The notes below the pieces were generated by a model. The model worked only from the letters and a program-made list of their open reading frames with translations, was not told where the DNA came from and made no database searches. Below are positions 1 through 7,226 of a stretch of 7,535 nt of DNA, piece by piece. Within the stretch, counting starts at the first letter, position 1; each line of letters begins with the position of its first letter. The stretch is from Ignavibacteria bacterium (GTDB lineage Bacteria > Bacteroidota > Ignavibacteria > Tepidaquicellales > OLB5). The stretch lies in NCBI GenBank assembly GCA_027492415.1, contig JAPUEV010000285.1, positions 1-7,535 on the forward strand. Reading direction: 5' to 3'. The translations under genes and the position numbers were made by a program.

Positions 1-698
1 CCGCCGGGAAGGCTTAACTCAGTAGCATGAACATTGTTTGTACAGTTTTTGTAATCCATATAAACGGAAAAAACAATTTCATCCGGTCTTGCAGTTGTAT
101 TCCAGATACCCGGTCTATCCCCGTTAAAAGAGGGCTGGTAGCCCGCAATTCCGTTCACTTCAACATAAGGCGCACCAAGGTTAACCGGCCAGCTGGCCCA
201 GGAATCGTAAGTTATTTGATAAATTCTTCCACCTGCATTTTTCTGGATAGTACCTCCATTTACATATGAGGGATCAACCAGATTAACTATATATGGTTTA
301 AACTGAGGGTCGCCGCACACATTAGAGCCTGGAACACTCCCTATTACCGGAATATTTCCGGGTGAGTAATGAGAACTATACAAGGCCGCTGCCAGTCTTA
401 ACTCCCGTGAAGTACCAACTTTTGCGCCAACCCATAAACCCGCTGCATAATCCATGGTCAATCTTTGAGCCGCTGCAACCGGCCAAATAAAACCTGCTGT
501 ACCGCTTGTAAACGTATACCTGTCATAGCTTAAAATTCCGTCATTACTGATAGCTACGTTCAAATTATTGGTTTGCAGAAAATAAGTAGAAACTGATGCC
601 AACGGAAGCGAGGGATAATAGTTTGAAGGAATATCTGAAAATGTAATTGAAACATTAACAAATAAAAACAAAAAAAGGTAAATTGTAATTTTTTTCAT
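1..698 (-). CDS. Secreted protein of unknown function, N-terminal 232 codons (runs off left edge)
   Basis: The frame stays open from the ATG at 698 to the window edge without a stop, giving 232 complete codons. Residues 1 to about 21 form a signal peptide (MKK, then a Leu/Phe/Val-rich core ending near ITFS), so the product should be exported by Sec. The mature part begins DIPSNYYPSLP and has no repeat or catalytic motif I can assign. Recognisable stretches are AAGLWVGAK (about residues 80-88), DSWASWPVNLGAPYV (about 159-173), RPGIWNT (about 195-201) and MDYKNCTNNVHATELSLPGG (214-232 plus). From memory, similar strings occur in large T9SS cargo proteins of Ignavibacteria annotated only as sorting-domain proteins; I know no function for them. 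The missing C-terminus would be expected to carry a sorting domain like those of its neighbours, but that lies outside the window. It starts 50 bases after the Ycf48-like gene with no terminator between, so co-transcription is likely. The reading frame is certain; the function is unknown. Confidence 0.85.
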   Translation of the reverse strand, partial: MKKITIYLFLFLFVNVSITFSDIPSNYYPSLPLASVSTYFLQTNNLNVAISNDGILSYDRYTFTSGTAGFIWPVAAAQRLTMDYAAGLWVGAKVGTSRELRLAAALYSSHYSPGNIPVIGSVPGSNVCGDPQFKPYIVNLVDPSYVNGGTIQKNAGGRIYQITYDSWASWPVNLGAPYVEVNGIAGYQPSFNGDRPGIWNTTARPDEIVFSVYMDYKNCTNNVHATELSLPG

Positions 699-748
699 AG
701 TTTGGGATCCAAGGTTTATGAATTGTTAATTTACTCAAAAATAATAAT

Positions 749-1984
749 TTATTTTATCATTATCATGGTTTTTGCGGCTGAATATTCCTGGGTAAAAATC
801 TTGTAAAAATACACTCCGCTTGAGTAAGCAGAAGCATCCCAGTCAATTTCGTATTTACCGGGCTGCACGGTTTTGTTTAAAAGAGTAGTTACTTCCCTGC
901 CAGAAACATCAAATATTTTAAGCATAACATCAGAGGTATTGGGAATACTGAATCTGAATTTTGTAACGGGATTGAAAGGATTCGGGTAATTCTGCTCAAG
1001 CTGGAAATTTTCAGGAATCTCTGTACCTGTTTGTGAAATGAATGTTACACCTCCATTTGTGGTTTTAAGTATCTTACCTGACCAGGTTGAAATAAAACCC
1101 GTTGCTGCAGTTGTAAACCAGATATCTGTCAATATTTCTGTTAACGGACTTGTCTGGTTTGACCAGTTTGACCCGCCATTTGTAGTTCTTATAATAGCAC
1201 CGTTATTACCGCAGGCATAAGCTGTATTTGCATCAGTAAAATATATCCCGAATAATGACTCACCTGTACCGCTTGTGATAAGCTCCCAGTTAACACCCGC
1301 ATTGGTAGTTTTCAATACTCTTCCTGCATCGCTTACAGCAATACCATTATTATCATCAGTAAAGCTGATATCCCTGATATTTTCAAAGTTCACATACGGT
1401 GCGCTTAATGTAACCCAGCTCTGCCCTGCATTGGTTGTTTTCAGAATTGTTGCGGAGCCTGATATATAGCCTGTATTCTCATTCCTGAAATGGATACAGG
1501 AAAGTGCAGCACTTACATTTGAAGATAAGGTGAACCATGTTGTTCCTCTATCAGTAGTTTTGATTACCTTCCCGTTGCTTCCTGCTGCATAACCTGTAAA
1601 AGAATTTACGAACTGCAGACCCCAGTACTGTGTAACTGTATCATTTGTATTTAAAAGAATCCAGTTAGTGCCTCCGTTAACGGTTCTTATAATCCTGCCG
1701 TTATTACCGCTCATAAAAACAGTATCAGCAGTTACCGGCCAGATAGCCATCCATCTCATAGATGTAAAACCGGAGTTCTGGTCGCTCCAGTTCACCCCGC
1801 CGTTGGTTGTTTTATGTATATTAAAATTAGAGCCGTTGTATAGCGGTGCGGAAGTAAAGCCTGTATTTGCATCAACAAACCTTACAAACTGTAAAGACTG
1901 AGCAGGGCTGAAGGGTGTTTGAACACACCATACCTGTGAATATGAAATAACTGGAAATAATAAAAACAATAATAATTTTTTCAT
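749..1984 (-). CDS. Secreted Ycf48/Hcf136-like seven-repeat beta-propeller protein with T9SS sorting domain
   Basis: This 411-residue protein has a signal peptide (about residues 1-16, cleavage near SYS-Q). Seven copies of a K/R-T-x-[ND]-x-G-x-x-[WF] motif follow, at residues 58-66, 100-108, 142-150, 182-190, 225-233, 266-274 and 307-315, spaced 40-43 residues apart. Seven blades of this size match the Ycf48/Hcf136 (PSII_BNR) propeller family. In cyanobacteria and plastids that family helps assemble photosystem II, but many non-phototrophs carry secreted relatives of unknown role, and nothing here points to photosynthesis. Residues about 329-411 are a T9SS type A sorting domain: NYPNPFNP at 332-339, VSGRE, DWDAS, SSGVYFYK, ending IMIK. 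The likely role is a surface or released binding protein, and the ligand cannot be read from sequence. It follows the PQQ-like gene by 52 bases without a terminator and has no Shine-Dalgarno sequence; the start is preceded by an A/T-rich tract. Confidence 0.93.
   Translation of the reverse strand: MKKLLLFLLFPVISYSQVWCVQTPFSPAQSLQFVRFVDANTGFTSAPLYNGSNFNIHKTTNGGVNWSDQNSGFTSMRWMAIWPVTADTVFMSGNNGRIIRTVNGGTNWILLNTNDTVTQYWGLQFVNSFTGYAAGSNGKVIKTTDRGTTWFTLSSNVSAALSCIHFRNENTGYISGSATILKTTNAGQSWVTLSAPYVNFENIRDISFTDDNNGIAVSDAGRVLKTTNAGVNWELITSGTGESLFGIYFTDANTAYACGNNGAIIRTTNGGSNWSNQTSPLTEILTDIWFTTAATGFISTWSGKILKTTNGGVTFISQTGTEIPENFQLEQNYPNPFNPVTKFRFSIPNTSDVMLKIFDVSGREVTTLLNKTVQPGKYEIDWDASAYSSGVYFYKIFTQEYSAAKTMIMIK
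1040..1813 (-). repeat. Seven in-frame propeller repeats inside the Ycf48-like gene
   Basis: The coding stretch holds seven degenerate units of about 40-43 codons. Each ends in a K/R-T-x-[ND]-x-G-x-x-[WF] turn (KTTNGGVNW, RTVNGGTNW, KTTDRGTTW, KTTNAGQSW, KTTNAGVNW, RTTNGGSNW, KTTNGGVTF). Many units also share a preceding F-x-[DN]-x-x-[TN]-G/A-[YFI] strand, seen as FVDANTGF, FVNSFTGY, FRNENTGY, FTDDNNGI and FTDANTAY. One unit probably equals one propeller blade. The copies have diverged at DNA level, so this is an old protein repeat and not a recent tandem duplication. Confidence 0.9.
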
Positions 1985-2036
1985 AACTTATTTTATTTAA
2001 TCCCGATAATTCGTTTTTTCTGAACAAACAACCACG

Positions 2037-3773
2037 CTACTTGATCATCAGCATTTTTTTTGTTTCTTTAAATGAACCGTTTTGAATTGTGTAAAAATAA
2101 ATACCGCTGGAATAATTCGATCCATCCCAGTCTGCCTCATATACTCCAGTAGGCAGCACTTCATTTACAAGGATTTCAATATCTTTACCGGTTATGTCGG
2201 ATATTTTAAGAGAAGTTACCTTTGAATCTGCGTTACCTGGAATACTGAACTTAATTTTAGTTACAGGGTTAAAAGGATTTGGATAATTCTGGCTTAAATA
2301 AAACTCACCCGGAATTTCATTTCCTGTATTTGTGATACCTGTTTCATTTTGAACTGTAATATAACAGCTTCTGATAAGAGTATCAGACCCAAAAGAATTT
2401 GTTGCAATAAGCGTTACAGGATAAACTCCCGGACTGATGTATGAAATATTCACAGGATTCTGCAGGTTAGATACAGGAGTATTAGAGCCGGGAAGCTGCC
2501 AGGACCATGATGTTGGTGAAAATGAAGACTGATCTGAAAATGATATTGATTCAGAAACTAATACTAGATTTTTGCTTGCTTTAAAATCAGCAACTGGCTT
2601 TATAGAATAGTTGGTTTTATATGCTTTAATTTCAGTGCCGCTGCCGGCAGCAATAAATATACCGTTTTGTGATAAATTAGATCCGCTGTAATAGTTATAA
2701 GGTACATTAAGGGTCCATTTTACTGTTTGAAGGTTCGGGCTGAAAGCTACATACCTGCCGTTACCTGTTTCTGCGGTGCAAACAATAATTGTTGAGTCAG
2801 CTCCTGCGGACATATATGCAAGAGGTGTTCTTGTTTGCGCAGAGTCAAGAATATTTCCGTTTGCGGGGTCAAGCCTGTATATATTACTGTTTGCAAACTG
2901 GGAAGGGTCATTGATATTACTTGCATATAAAGAGCCATCTTTACCTACACCTTTAACAACATAACCGGGCGTATGCACCCATTGCTGAACAAAGGCTGTT
3001 CCGTTATCTTTAAATGCATACAATGAGCCGCCATCTCTGCATATATAAATTGTTCCATCGGGTCCGATACAAAGATCATTTTCCTGGTCACCATCCCCGG
3101 GCAAAGAAGCTGATGTATATTTAGTAGCACCGGTTGTTAGATCAATTGCAATTAAAGTTTTTGGTGTTACTACAGAGCCCGTCCAGTGATAATATGTATT
3201 TCCGTAAATGCAGTATCCTCCGTCGGGTCCAACCGGAATTATATAGTTATTCGTCCATCTTGCAGCGCCTGTATTTTTATTTATTCTTCTCCCTTTATCT
3301 ATTGGGTCACCGTCACAGGCAAACAATAAACCTGTATTCCCGGGGAACATATCTGATGCGATCTGCCATTTCACAGAACCGTCTGAAATATTCAGAGCAT
3401 AAAGTATACCTGTAAAATAATCATGAGCATATACCGCGTCTTCTGTGAATCCAACAGCGTACATTCTTGAAGATGAATTTATCATCTTTTCCCAAATAAG
3501 TGCACCTGTATTGATGTTCCTTAGTTCAATTTTACCGGTGTATGGAGAAAGGACTATCCTTGATGTAACAAACTTATCACCATAGGTATAAATGGAATTT
3601 CCCCATGCAGTTGAAGTTGGGCTGTTTACACTCCAGTAAGGCGATGCTATACTGTTTGGACCTGTTATCTTGCTTAAGCCGTTCCGCTGCAGATTACCGC
3701 CCGTTGTTATCCAATTTTGTGAAAATGAAAATTGAGAAACTAATAATAAGAAAAACAATAAATATACTTTCAT
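2037..3773 (-). CDS. Secreted PQQ/BamB-like beta-propeller protein with PKD domain and T9SS sorting domain
   Basis: This is a 578-residue protein with a signal peptide (residues 1-18, cleavage near SFS-Q). The mature protein opens with WITTGGNLQRNGLS, the form seen at the start of many PQQ-like repeat proteins. Repeats typical of PQQ/BamB-like propellers follow: LRNINTGALIWE (84-95), LYALNISDGSVKW (124-136), NKNTGAARW (165-173), LIAIDLTTGATKY (207-219), YRLDPANGNIL (299-309) and VAFSPNLQTVKW (342-353). Several blades contain GPDG or KDGSLYA turns. No dehydrogenase catalytic set is evident, so a binding or structural role is more likely than a quinoprotein enzyme. Residues about 393-476 form a PKD domain (VADFKASKN, SFSDQSS, TSWSWQLPG, GVYPVTLIATNSFGSDT). 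Residues about 493-578 are a T9SS type A sorting domain with NYPNPFNP at 496-503, ending KKMLMIK. It probably opens a transcription unit with the Ycf48-like gene, since a terminator lies upstream and only 52 bases separate the two. Confidence 0.93.
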   Translation of the reverse strand: MKVYLLFFLLLVSQFSFSQNWITTGGNLQRNGLSKITGPNSIASPYWSVNSPTSTAWGNSIYTYGDKFVTSRIVLSPYTGKIELRNINTGALIWEKMINSSSRMYAVGFTEDAVYAHDYFTGILYALNISDGSVKWQIASDMFPGNTGLLFACDGDPIDKGRRINKNTGAARWTNNYIIPVGPDGGYCIYGNTYYHWTGSVVTPKTLIAIDLTTGATKYTSASLPGDGDQENDLCIGPDGTIYICRDGGSLYAFKDNGTAFVQQWVHTPGYVVKGVGKDGSLYASNINDPSQFANSNIYRLDPANGNILDSAQTRTPLAYMSAGADSTIIVCTAETGNGRYVAFSPNLQTVKWTLNVPYNYYSGSNLSQNGIFIAAGSGTEIKAYKTNYSIKPVADFKASKNLVLVSESISFSDQSSFSPTSWSWQLPGSNTPVSNLQNPVNISYISPGVYPVTLIATNSFGSDTLIRSCYITVQNETGITNTGNEIPGEFYLSQNYPNPFNPVTKIKFSIPGNADSKVTSLKISDITGKDIEILVNEVLPTGVYEADWDGSNYSSGIYFYTIQNGSFKETKKMLMIK

Positions 3774-3817
3774 TTTATTGCAGTTTAGATATTCAATAAT
3801 ATAGATGTTTTTAGATT

Positions 3818-3833
3818 AAATCTATTTAGATTT
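3818..3833. repeat. Inverted repeat upstream of the PQQ-like gene (possible operator)
   Basis: A perfect inverted repeat with 7-base arms and a 2-base spacer (aaatcta-tt-tagattt) lies about 45 bases upstream of the PQQ-like start. It overlaps a second short palindrome (tagatt-a-aatcta, 3812-3824). TAGAT occurs on the plus strand at 3786, 3802, 3812 and 3827. The position, between the preceding terminator and the start codon, suits a regulator site or promoter element. The tract is very AT-rich, so chance is a serious alternative. Confidence 0.3.
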
Positions 3834-3841
3834 TCATATAC

Positions 3842-3877
3842 AAAAAAGCCTTCCCCTGTTTGCACAGAGAAAGGCTT
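3842..3877 (-). terminator. Rho-independent terminator after the Asp-box protein gene
   Basis: Read on the minus strand, AAGCCTT and AAGGCTT arms (3846-3852 and 3871-3877) close a hairpin. Inside it a second CTGT/ACAG stem pairs around a 4-base loop. The hairpin runs directly into six Ts (complement of 3842-3847). It lies about 30 bases past the stop codon at 3906, which is the expected place. It separates the phosphoesterase/Asp-box unit from the PQQ-like/Ycf48-like unit. Confidence 0.85.
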
Positions 3878-3905
3878 AATTTTGGTGAATTTATATTATT
3901 ATGTA

Positions 3906-5930
3906 TTACTTAACAAGAATCATTTTCTTTACACTTGTAAACTCACCGACAGTTAATTTATAAAAATAAATCCCTGACGTATATTTTGAAGCATCCCATT
4001 TTATATTATGATACCCTGCAGATAAATTTTTATTTATGAGCTCTTCTACAAGTTTTCCGTTTACATCATAAACCTTTAAGCTAACTAGTCCGCCCTGCGG
4101 AAGCTGGAAGTTTATATCGGTCGTTGGATTAAAAGGATTAGGATAATTCTGCATTAAAGAATATTTTTCAGGTATACCTGTATTGTTTCCGTTAATACCA
4201 ACAAAACCAACATTAACATTTACAAACCTTTCATGAACAGGGGTACCATTAGGCCCGTTACCCTGTATCCTGATATTATAATTTCCGTTTGGCACACCGC
4301 CTGTTGTTTTAATCCTCAATCTTAGGGAATCAGGATATGATGTCAGTAAAGCTTGCGGTGTATTAGTTGTTTTATTAAGCAATGTTAGGGTAATGCTGCC
4401 TGTACCAGGCGGATTTGTAACCGATGCCGAAAACAATGCAGAATCATTATACAGCTTTACTGCCGGTACACTAACATAAACGAACGTACTGTCATTTATT
4501 CCGTTCATACCAAATGCATTAGGCTGAACCCTCATTGCAAAATCAGGGAAATACGAGCCCATATTCAGCGCAGTATTATTTCTGTGGTCACTCCATACAC
4601 TGAAACCAACTTTTGGATTGTTAGCTGTCATGGTTGTATAATCCCCCCGGTAACAGTTTGAATTTGGAGAGCATGACGGGCTTGGAAAAATAAATGATAG
4701 ATTTGTCAGCCTTTGGTTCACTGCAAAAGTCTGTCCGCCATCTGTTGTATAAGTTGCATAAATATCTGTTGTAAAATTAGAGGGGTTTGCCCTGTCATCA
4801 TACCAGTGTATATAAAGCTTTCCCGTGGTTTTTTCACACCATATCTCAGGAAACCACTGGTCGCTTAAGGTTGGGTTTGCATTATCATTCACCCTCACAG
4901 CAGTACTCCATGTAGCACCCTGGTCAGTGGAGTATCGTAGCCAGATATCCGGTTTATTGCCGTTACCCGGCGGATCGTTGGAAGCATACACAAGATATAG
5001 CCTGCCCTTGTTGGGACCATCGCTGTTATCCATTGCTATCTTTGGATGAGGAGCTGTTCTTGCATTATTTATTGTATGCCTGCCTGCTGAATTGTAAAAA
5101 CCAACCTGGTTGGCAAATTGCGGGGATGACATTAATGTAAAATTTGCGCCGCCGTTGGTTGAACGGTAAAAATTATATACTCTTGCCTGATCACTTCCGG
5201 TATTGGTTACATACATAACGCAGCCGCCGTTAGTAGTGCCGTTTGGACCGACTGCAATATAGCAGCCCGGCAATGCATTACTTGGGCTGAAAGTAGTTGA
5301 CCATGTTAAGCCGGCATCGGTACTTCTTCCAAAATTACCCGGAGTCATTGCTGCATACACATAATTAGCATATGGCCCGGTACCTGTATATTCAGCTGAA
5401 ACATGGTTCCTGTCATTCCCGCTGACAGAAAGTATCGGAGCGCTCCAGTTCTGCCCGTTATTGGTTGAGCGGTAAACATACTGCCCGTTAACACCGGAAG
5501 CATAAATAAGTACACCGCTTCCTGTATGCGCAGCCCACGGGTCACAGCATGTACCCCCTGGATATGAAGGGTTTATTGTATACCAGTTCAAACCTCCGTT
5601 TGTAGAGCCTTTGGCATTCTGCGGACTTGCATTTACACCAAAGAAAAGCCAGAGAGGATTATTTGGGTTTGATGAACCATACTGCTCGTAAAAATCAACG
5701 CCAATATCAAAATTATCAAAATCGTTTATGGTGACTGTGTTGGGCTGTTGATTTAAATTAGGATTGAAGTGAGAATAGGATTCCCTGGTTGGCTGCTCTA
5801 TATTTGGATTATTATCATCAAATTTTTGACCCGGAATTTGTGCCTGGAACAGCAAAATTCCGGAAATAATAATAAAAAATAGCAGCAAAAGGTTTACAAT
5901 CCTTGATCTGAGAATTGTAGATTTTTTCAT
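3906..5930 (-). CDS. Secreted Asp-box (sialidase-type BNR) beta-propeller protein with T9SS sorting domain
   Basis: This 674-residue protein has a basic N-terminus (KKSTILRSR) and a long hydrophobic signal segment (about 11-30). Six Asp-box motifs S/T-x-D/N-x-G-x-x-W/F sit at residues 109-116, 155-162, 203-210, 257-264, 334-341 and 395-402, the signature of sialidase-fold propellers. Other typical pieces are PHPKIAMD (295-301), LYLVYASND (311-319), WFPEIW (359-364), LYIHWYDDR (372-380) and GDYTTMTANNPKVGFSVWSDHRN (429-451). I see no F/YRIP motif and cannot place the arginine triad and Tyr/Glu pair of true sialidases, so glycosidase activity should not be assumed. Residues about 480-575 look like an all-beta, Ig-like spacer. 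Residues about 592-674 are a T9SS type A sorting domain (NYPNPFNP at 595-602, KWDASKY, TSGIYFYK, ending KKMILVK). It lies 85 bases after the phosphoesterase gene and is followed by a clear terminator. The likely role is surface or extracellular binding of glycan or protein, by fold only. Confidence 0.93.
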   Translation of the reverse strand: MKKSTILRSRIVNLLLLFFIIISGILLFQAQIPGQKFDDNNPNIEQPTRESYSHFNPNLNQQPNTVTINDFDNFDIGVDFYEQYGSSNPNNPLWLFFGVNASPQNAKGSTNGGLNWYTINPSYPGGTCCDPWAAHTGSGVLIYASGVNGQYVYRSTNNGQNWSAPILSVSGNDRNHVSAEYTGTGPYANYVYAAMTPGNFGRSTDAGLTWSTTFSPSNALPGCYIAVGPNGTTNGGCVMYVTNTGSDQARVYNFYRSTNGGANFTLMSSPQFANQVGFYNSAGRHTINNARTAPHPKIAMDNSDGPNKGRLYLVYASNDPPGNGNKPDIWLRYSTDQGATWSTAVRVNDNANPTLSDQWFPEIWCEKTTGKLYIHWYDDRANPSNFTTDIYATYTTDGGQTFAVNQRLTNLSFIFPSPSCSPNSNCYRGDYTTMTANNPKVGFSVWSDHRNNTALNMGSYFPDFAMRVQPNAFGMNGINDSTFVYVSVPAVKLYNDSALFSASVTNPPGTGSITLTLLNKTTNTPQALLTSYPDSLRLRIKTTGGVPNGNYNIRIQGNGPNGTPVHERFVNVNVGFVGINGNNTGIPEKYSLMQNYPNPFNPTTDINFQLPQGGLVSLKVYDVNGKLVEELINKNLSAGYHNIKWDASKYTSGIYFYKLTVGEFTSVKKMILVK
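4725..5606 (-). repeat. Six Asp-box repeats inside the sialidase-type propeller gene
   Basis: Six coding copies of the Asp-box turn (STNGGLNW, STNNGQNW, STDAGLTW, STNGGANF, STDQGATW, TTDGGQTF) lie at intervals of 46, 48, 54, 77 and 61 residues. The wider later spacing suggests longer blades or insertions between copies three and six. The uneven period separates this gene from the regular 40-43 residue period of the Ycf48-like neighbour, so the two propellers are different subfamilies and not duplicates. Confidence 0.88.
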
Positions 5931-5952
5931 TTGTGAAATTTTAGTTTTTTGG

Positions 5953-5989
5953 ATAAAGGAATATAATATAATTTTTCCGAATCCTTTAT
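5953..5989. repeat. Inverted repeat between the phosphoesterase and Asp-box genes
   Basis: Perfect 8-base arms (ataaagga and tcctttat) flank an AT-rich loop of 21 bases in the 85-base gap between the two genes. Neither strand has a T-run directly after the arms, so it is not a standard terminator. It could be a weak terminator, an mRNA-processing or stabilising hairpin between two co-transcribed genes, or chance in AT-rich DNA. Confidence 0.3.
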
Positions 5990-6015
5990 GAATAAATTTA
6001 TGGCTTAATAACAGT

Positions 6016-7167
6016 TTATTTAAGCAATATCATTTTCCGGGATTCATAAAAATTACCTGATCTAAGTCTGTAAAAATATATACCGCTTGGAAATTGCGAT
6101 GCATCCCACTTGAAGCTGTAATTTCCTGCCTTCAAAAAATTATGAACCGGTTCGCTTACAATTTTTCCTGAAATATCCACTATATCAAATACTGTAAGTC
6201 CATCTTTAAAAATGGAAAAATTAATAGTTGTTAACGGGTTAAATGGATTGGGATAATTTTGTTCCAGCTTAAATTCAGAAGCAATTTCATTAATAGTGCT
6301 TATTCCTATCGGCGGGAGTATAAAGGTTGTATCATCTTTTACAGAGTCAGGATATGCAATGAATTTAAAATTTATACTGTCATTATAGGAGGTAACAAGC
6401 ATTGCCCCGTAATTTGCTGTGAAACGGTAACGGCTTTCGGGAACTATAACTGCAAAATCGCGCCAATCTTTTCCTCCCAGTCCGTTCACAAAATAGGTCA
6501 TTCCGTCATTACCAACCAGTCTTTCATAATTATGTTCATGTCCGCAAAGAACAACCGTAGCACCCCACTCTTTAAATTTCCACTGCATATCAATATTATT
6601 ACCATGCTGCCCTGAAGAAAAAGGAGGATGGTGGAAGTAAACGATCTTAAAACGTGAATTGGAAAGCGCCAGTTTATTCTTAAGCCATAATGCCTGTATT
6701 GAATTAACGTTGATACCGTCAGGCTCATTGGGGTCGCTATCAAGTACAAAAAAATGGCAGTTTCCTTTTATATAATCGTAATATCTTTCATTGCCTGGCA
6801 GGGAAAAGAAATTAAAATACGCATGTGCTGAATCAGTCATCCAGTCATGGTTACCAAGACAGGGAAAAAACCTGTTTACAGCTGACTGGTTGCCGAAATT
6901 TCCGTTATAAGGATAAATATAGTCATGATAAAACTGCCCAATGTTTGAATCAATTGTTGAATCAGCCCCGTACTCATAATTATTATCACCAAGAGTAATA
7001 ATAAAATCAGGATTCCATCCATGTATCATTTGAGATACTAGTACTTCTCCTTCCGTATACCATCTGCCATAATCACCTATTGCGGCAAATCTCACAACCG
7101 GTTGTGTGAAAGTATTAAAACAGAAAAATATCAGCAAAATTAATATAAAACCAGGAATTTTTCTCAT
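6016..7167 (-). CDS. Secreted purple-acid-phosphatase-like metallophosphoesterase with T9SS sorting domain
   Basis: This is 383 residues from the ATG at 7167. I chose that start because it puts MRK and a hydrophobic core at the front of a normal signal peptide (residues 1 to about 21, ending NTFT). A TTG 30 bases upstream would only add MIILKLYYLH. The calcineurin-like catalytic set is complete and in order: GDYG (D32), GDNNY (D61, Y64), GNHD (N106, H107), HHPP (H179) and GHEHNYER (H210, H212). A tyrosine in the GDxxY block and the GHxHNYER ending are marks of purple acid phosphatases and TRAP-like enzymes, which hold two metals and hydrolyse phosphate monoesters at the periplasm or outside the cell. 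The substrate cannot be told from sequence. Residues about 301-383 are a T9SS type A sorting domain (NYPNPFNP at 304-311, KWDASQF, SGIYFYR, ending RKMILLK). It lies downstream of a strong terminator and so probably has its own promoter, perhaps shared with the Asp-box gene. Confidence 0.93.
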   Translation of the reverse strand: MRKIPGFILILLIFFCFNTFTQPVVRFAAIGDYGRWYTEGEVLVSQMIHGWNPDFIITLGDNNYEYGADSTIDSNIGQFYHDYIYPYNGNFGNQSAVNRFFPCLGNHDWMTDSAHAYFNFFSLPGNERYYDYIKGNCHFFVLDSDPNEPDGINVNSIQALWLKNKLALSNSRFKIVYFHHPPFSSGQHGNNIDMQWKFKEWGATVVLCGHEHNYERLVGNDGMTYFVNGLGGKDWRDFAVIVPESRYRFTANYGAMLVTSYNDSINFKFIAYPDSVKDDTTFILPPIGISTINEIASEFKLEQNYPNPFNPLTTINFSIFKDGLTVFDIVDISGKIVSEPVHNFLKAGNYSFKWDASQFPSGIYFYRLRSGNFYESRKMILLK

Positions 7168-7226
7168 ATGTAAATAGTATAATTTCAATATAATCAATAA
7201 ACTATCAAACTAAAATAACTTATTAT

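Noticed and set aside
27..269. Plus-strand open frame of 80 codons at the left edge
   Set aside because: It lies fully inside the minus-strand signal-peptide gene, which is open for 232 codons and reads as a coherent protein; the plus frame has no recognisable motif.
1040..1813. CRISPR-like or tandem DNA repeat array
   Set aside because: The regular spacing is about 120-129 bases, the units are coding and in frame, and the DNA copies are diverged; there are no identical repeats with unique spacers.
1038..1901. Three plus-strand open frames with similar PPFVVL / TPALVVF / PPLVVL segments
   Set aside because: The similarity among them is the antisense image of the seven KTTNGG-type propeller repeats of the minus-strand gene, so they are shadows of one repeated coding sequence and not a small gene family.
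749..1984. Photosystem II assembly role for the Ycf48-like protein
   Set aside because: The family name comes from phototrophs, but this copy has a Sec signal, a T9SS sorting domain and no photosynthesis genes nearby; only the fold can be claimed.
2037..3773. PQQ-dependent dehydrogenase
   Set aside because: The repeats are of the PQQ/BamB-like type, but length, blade texture and the lack of a visible catalytic set, together with the PKD and sorting domains, fit a binding or structural propeller better.
6259..6615. Plus-strand open frame of 118 codons
   Set aside because: It is antisense to the catalytic part of the phosphoesterase, whose metal-binding motifs are intact; no signal, domain or spacing supports the plus frame.
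7168..7226. Bacteroidota-type promoter (TTTG about 20 bases before TAnnTTTG) ahead of the phosphoesterase and other genes
   Set aside because: Several partial matches exist in the AT-rich gaps, but none has both boxes at the right spacing, so no promoter is called.
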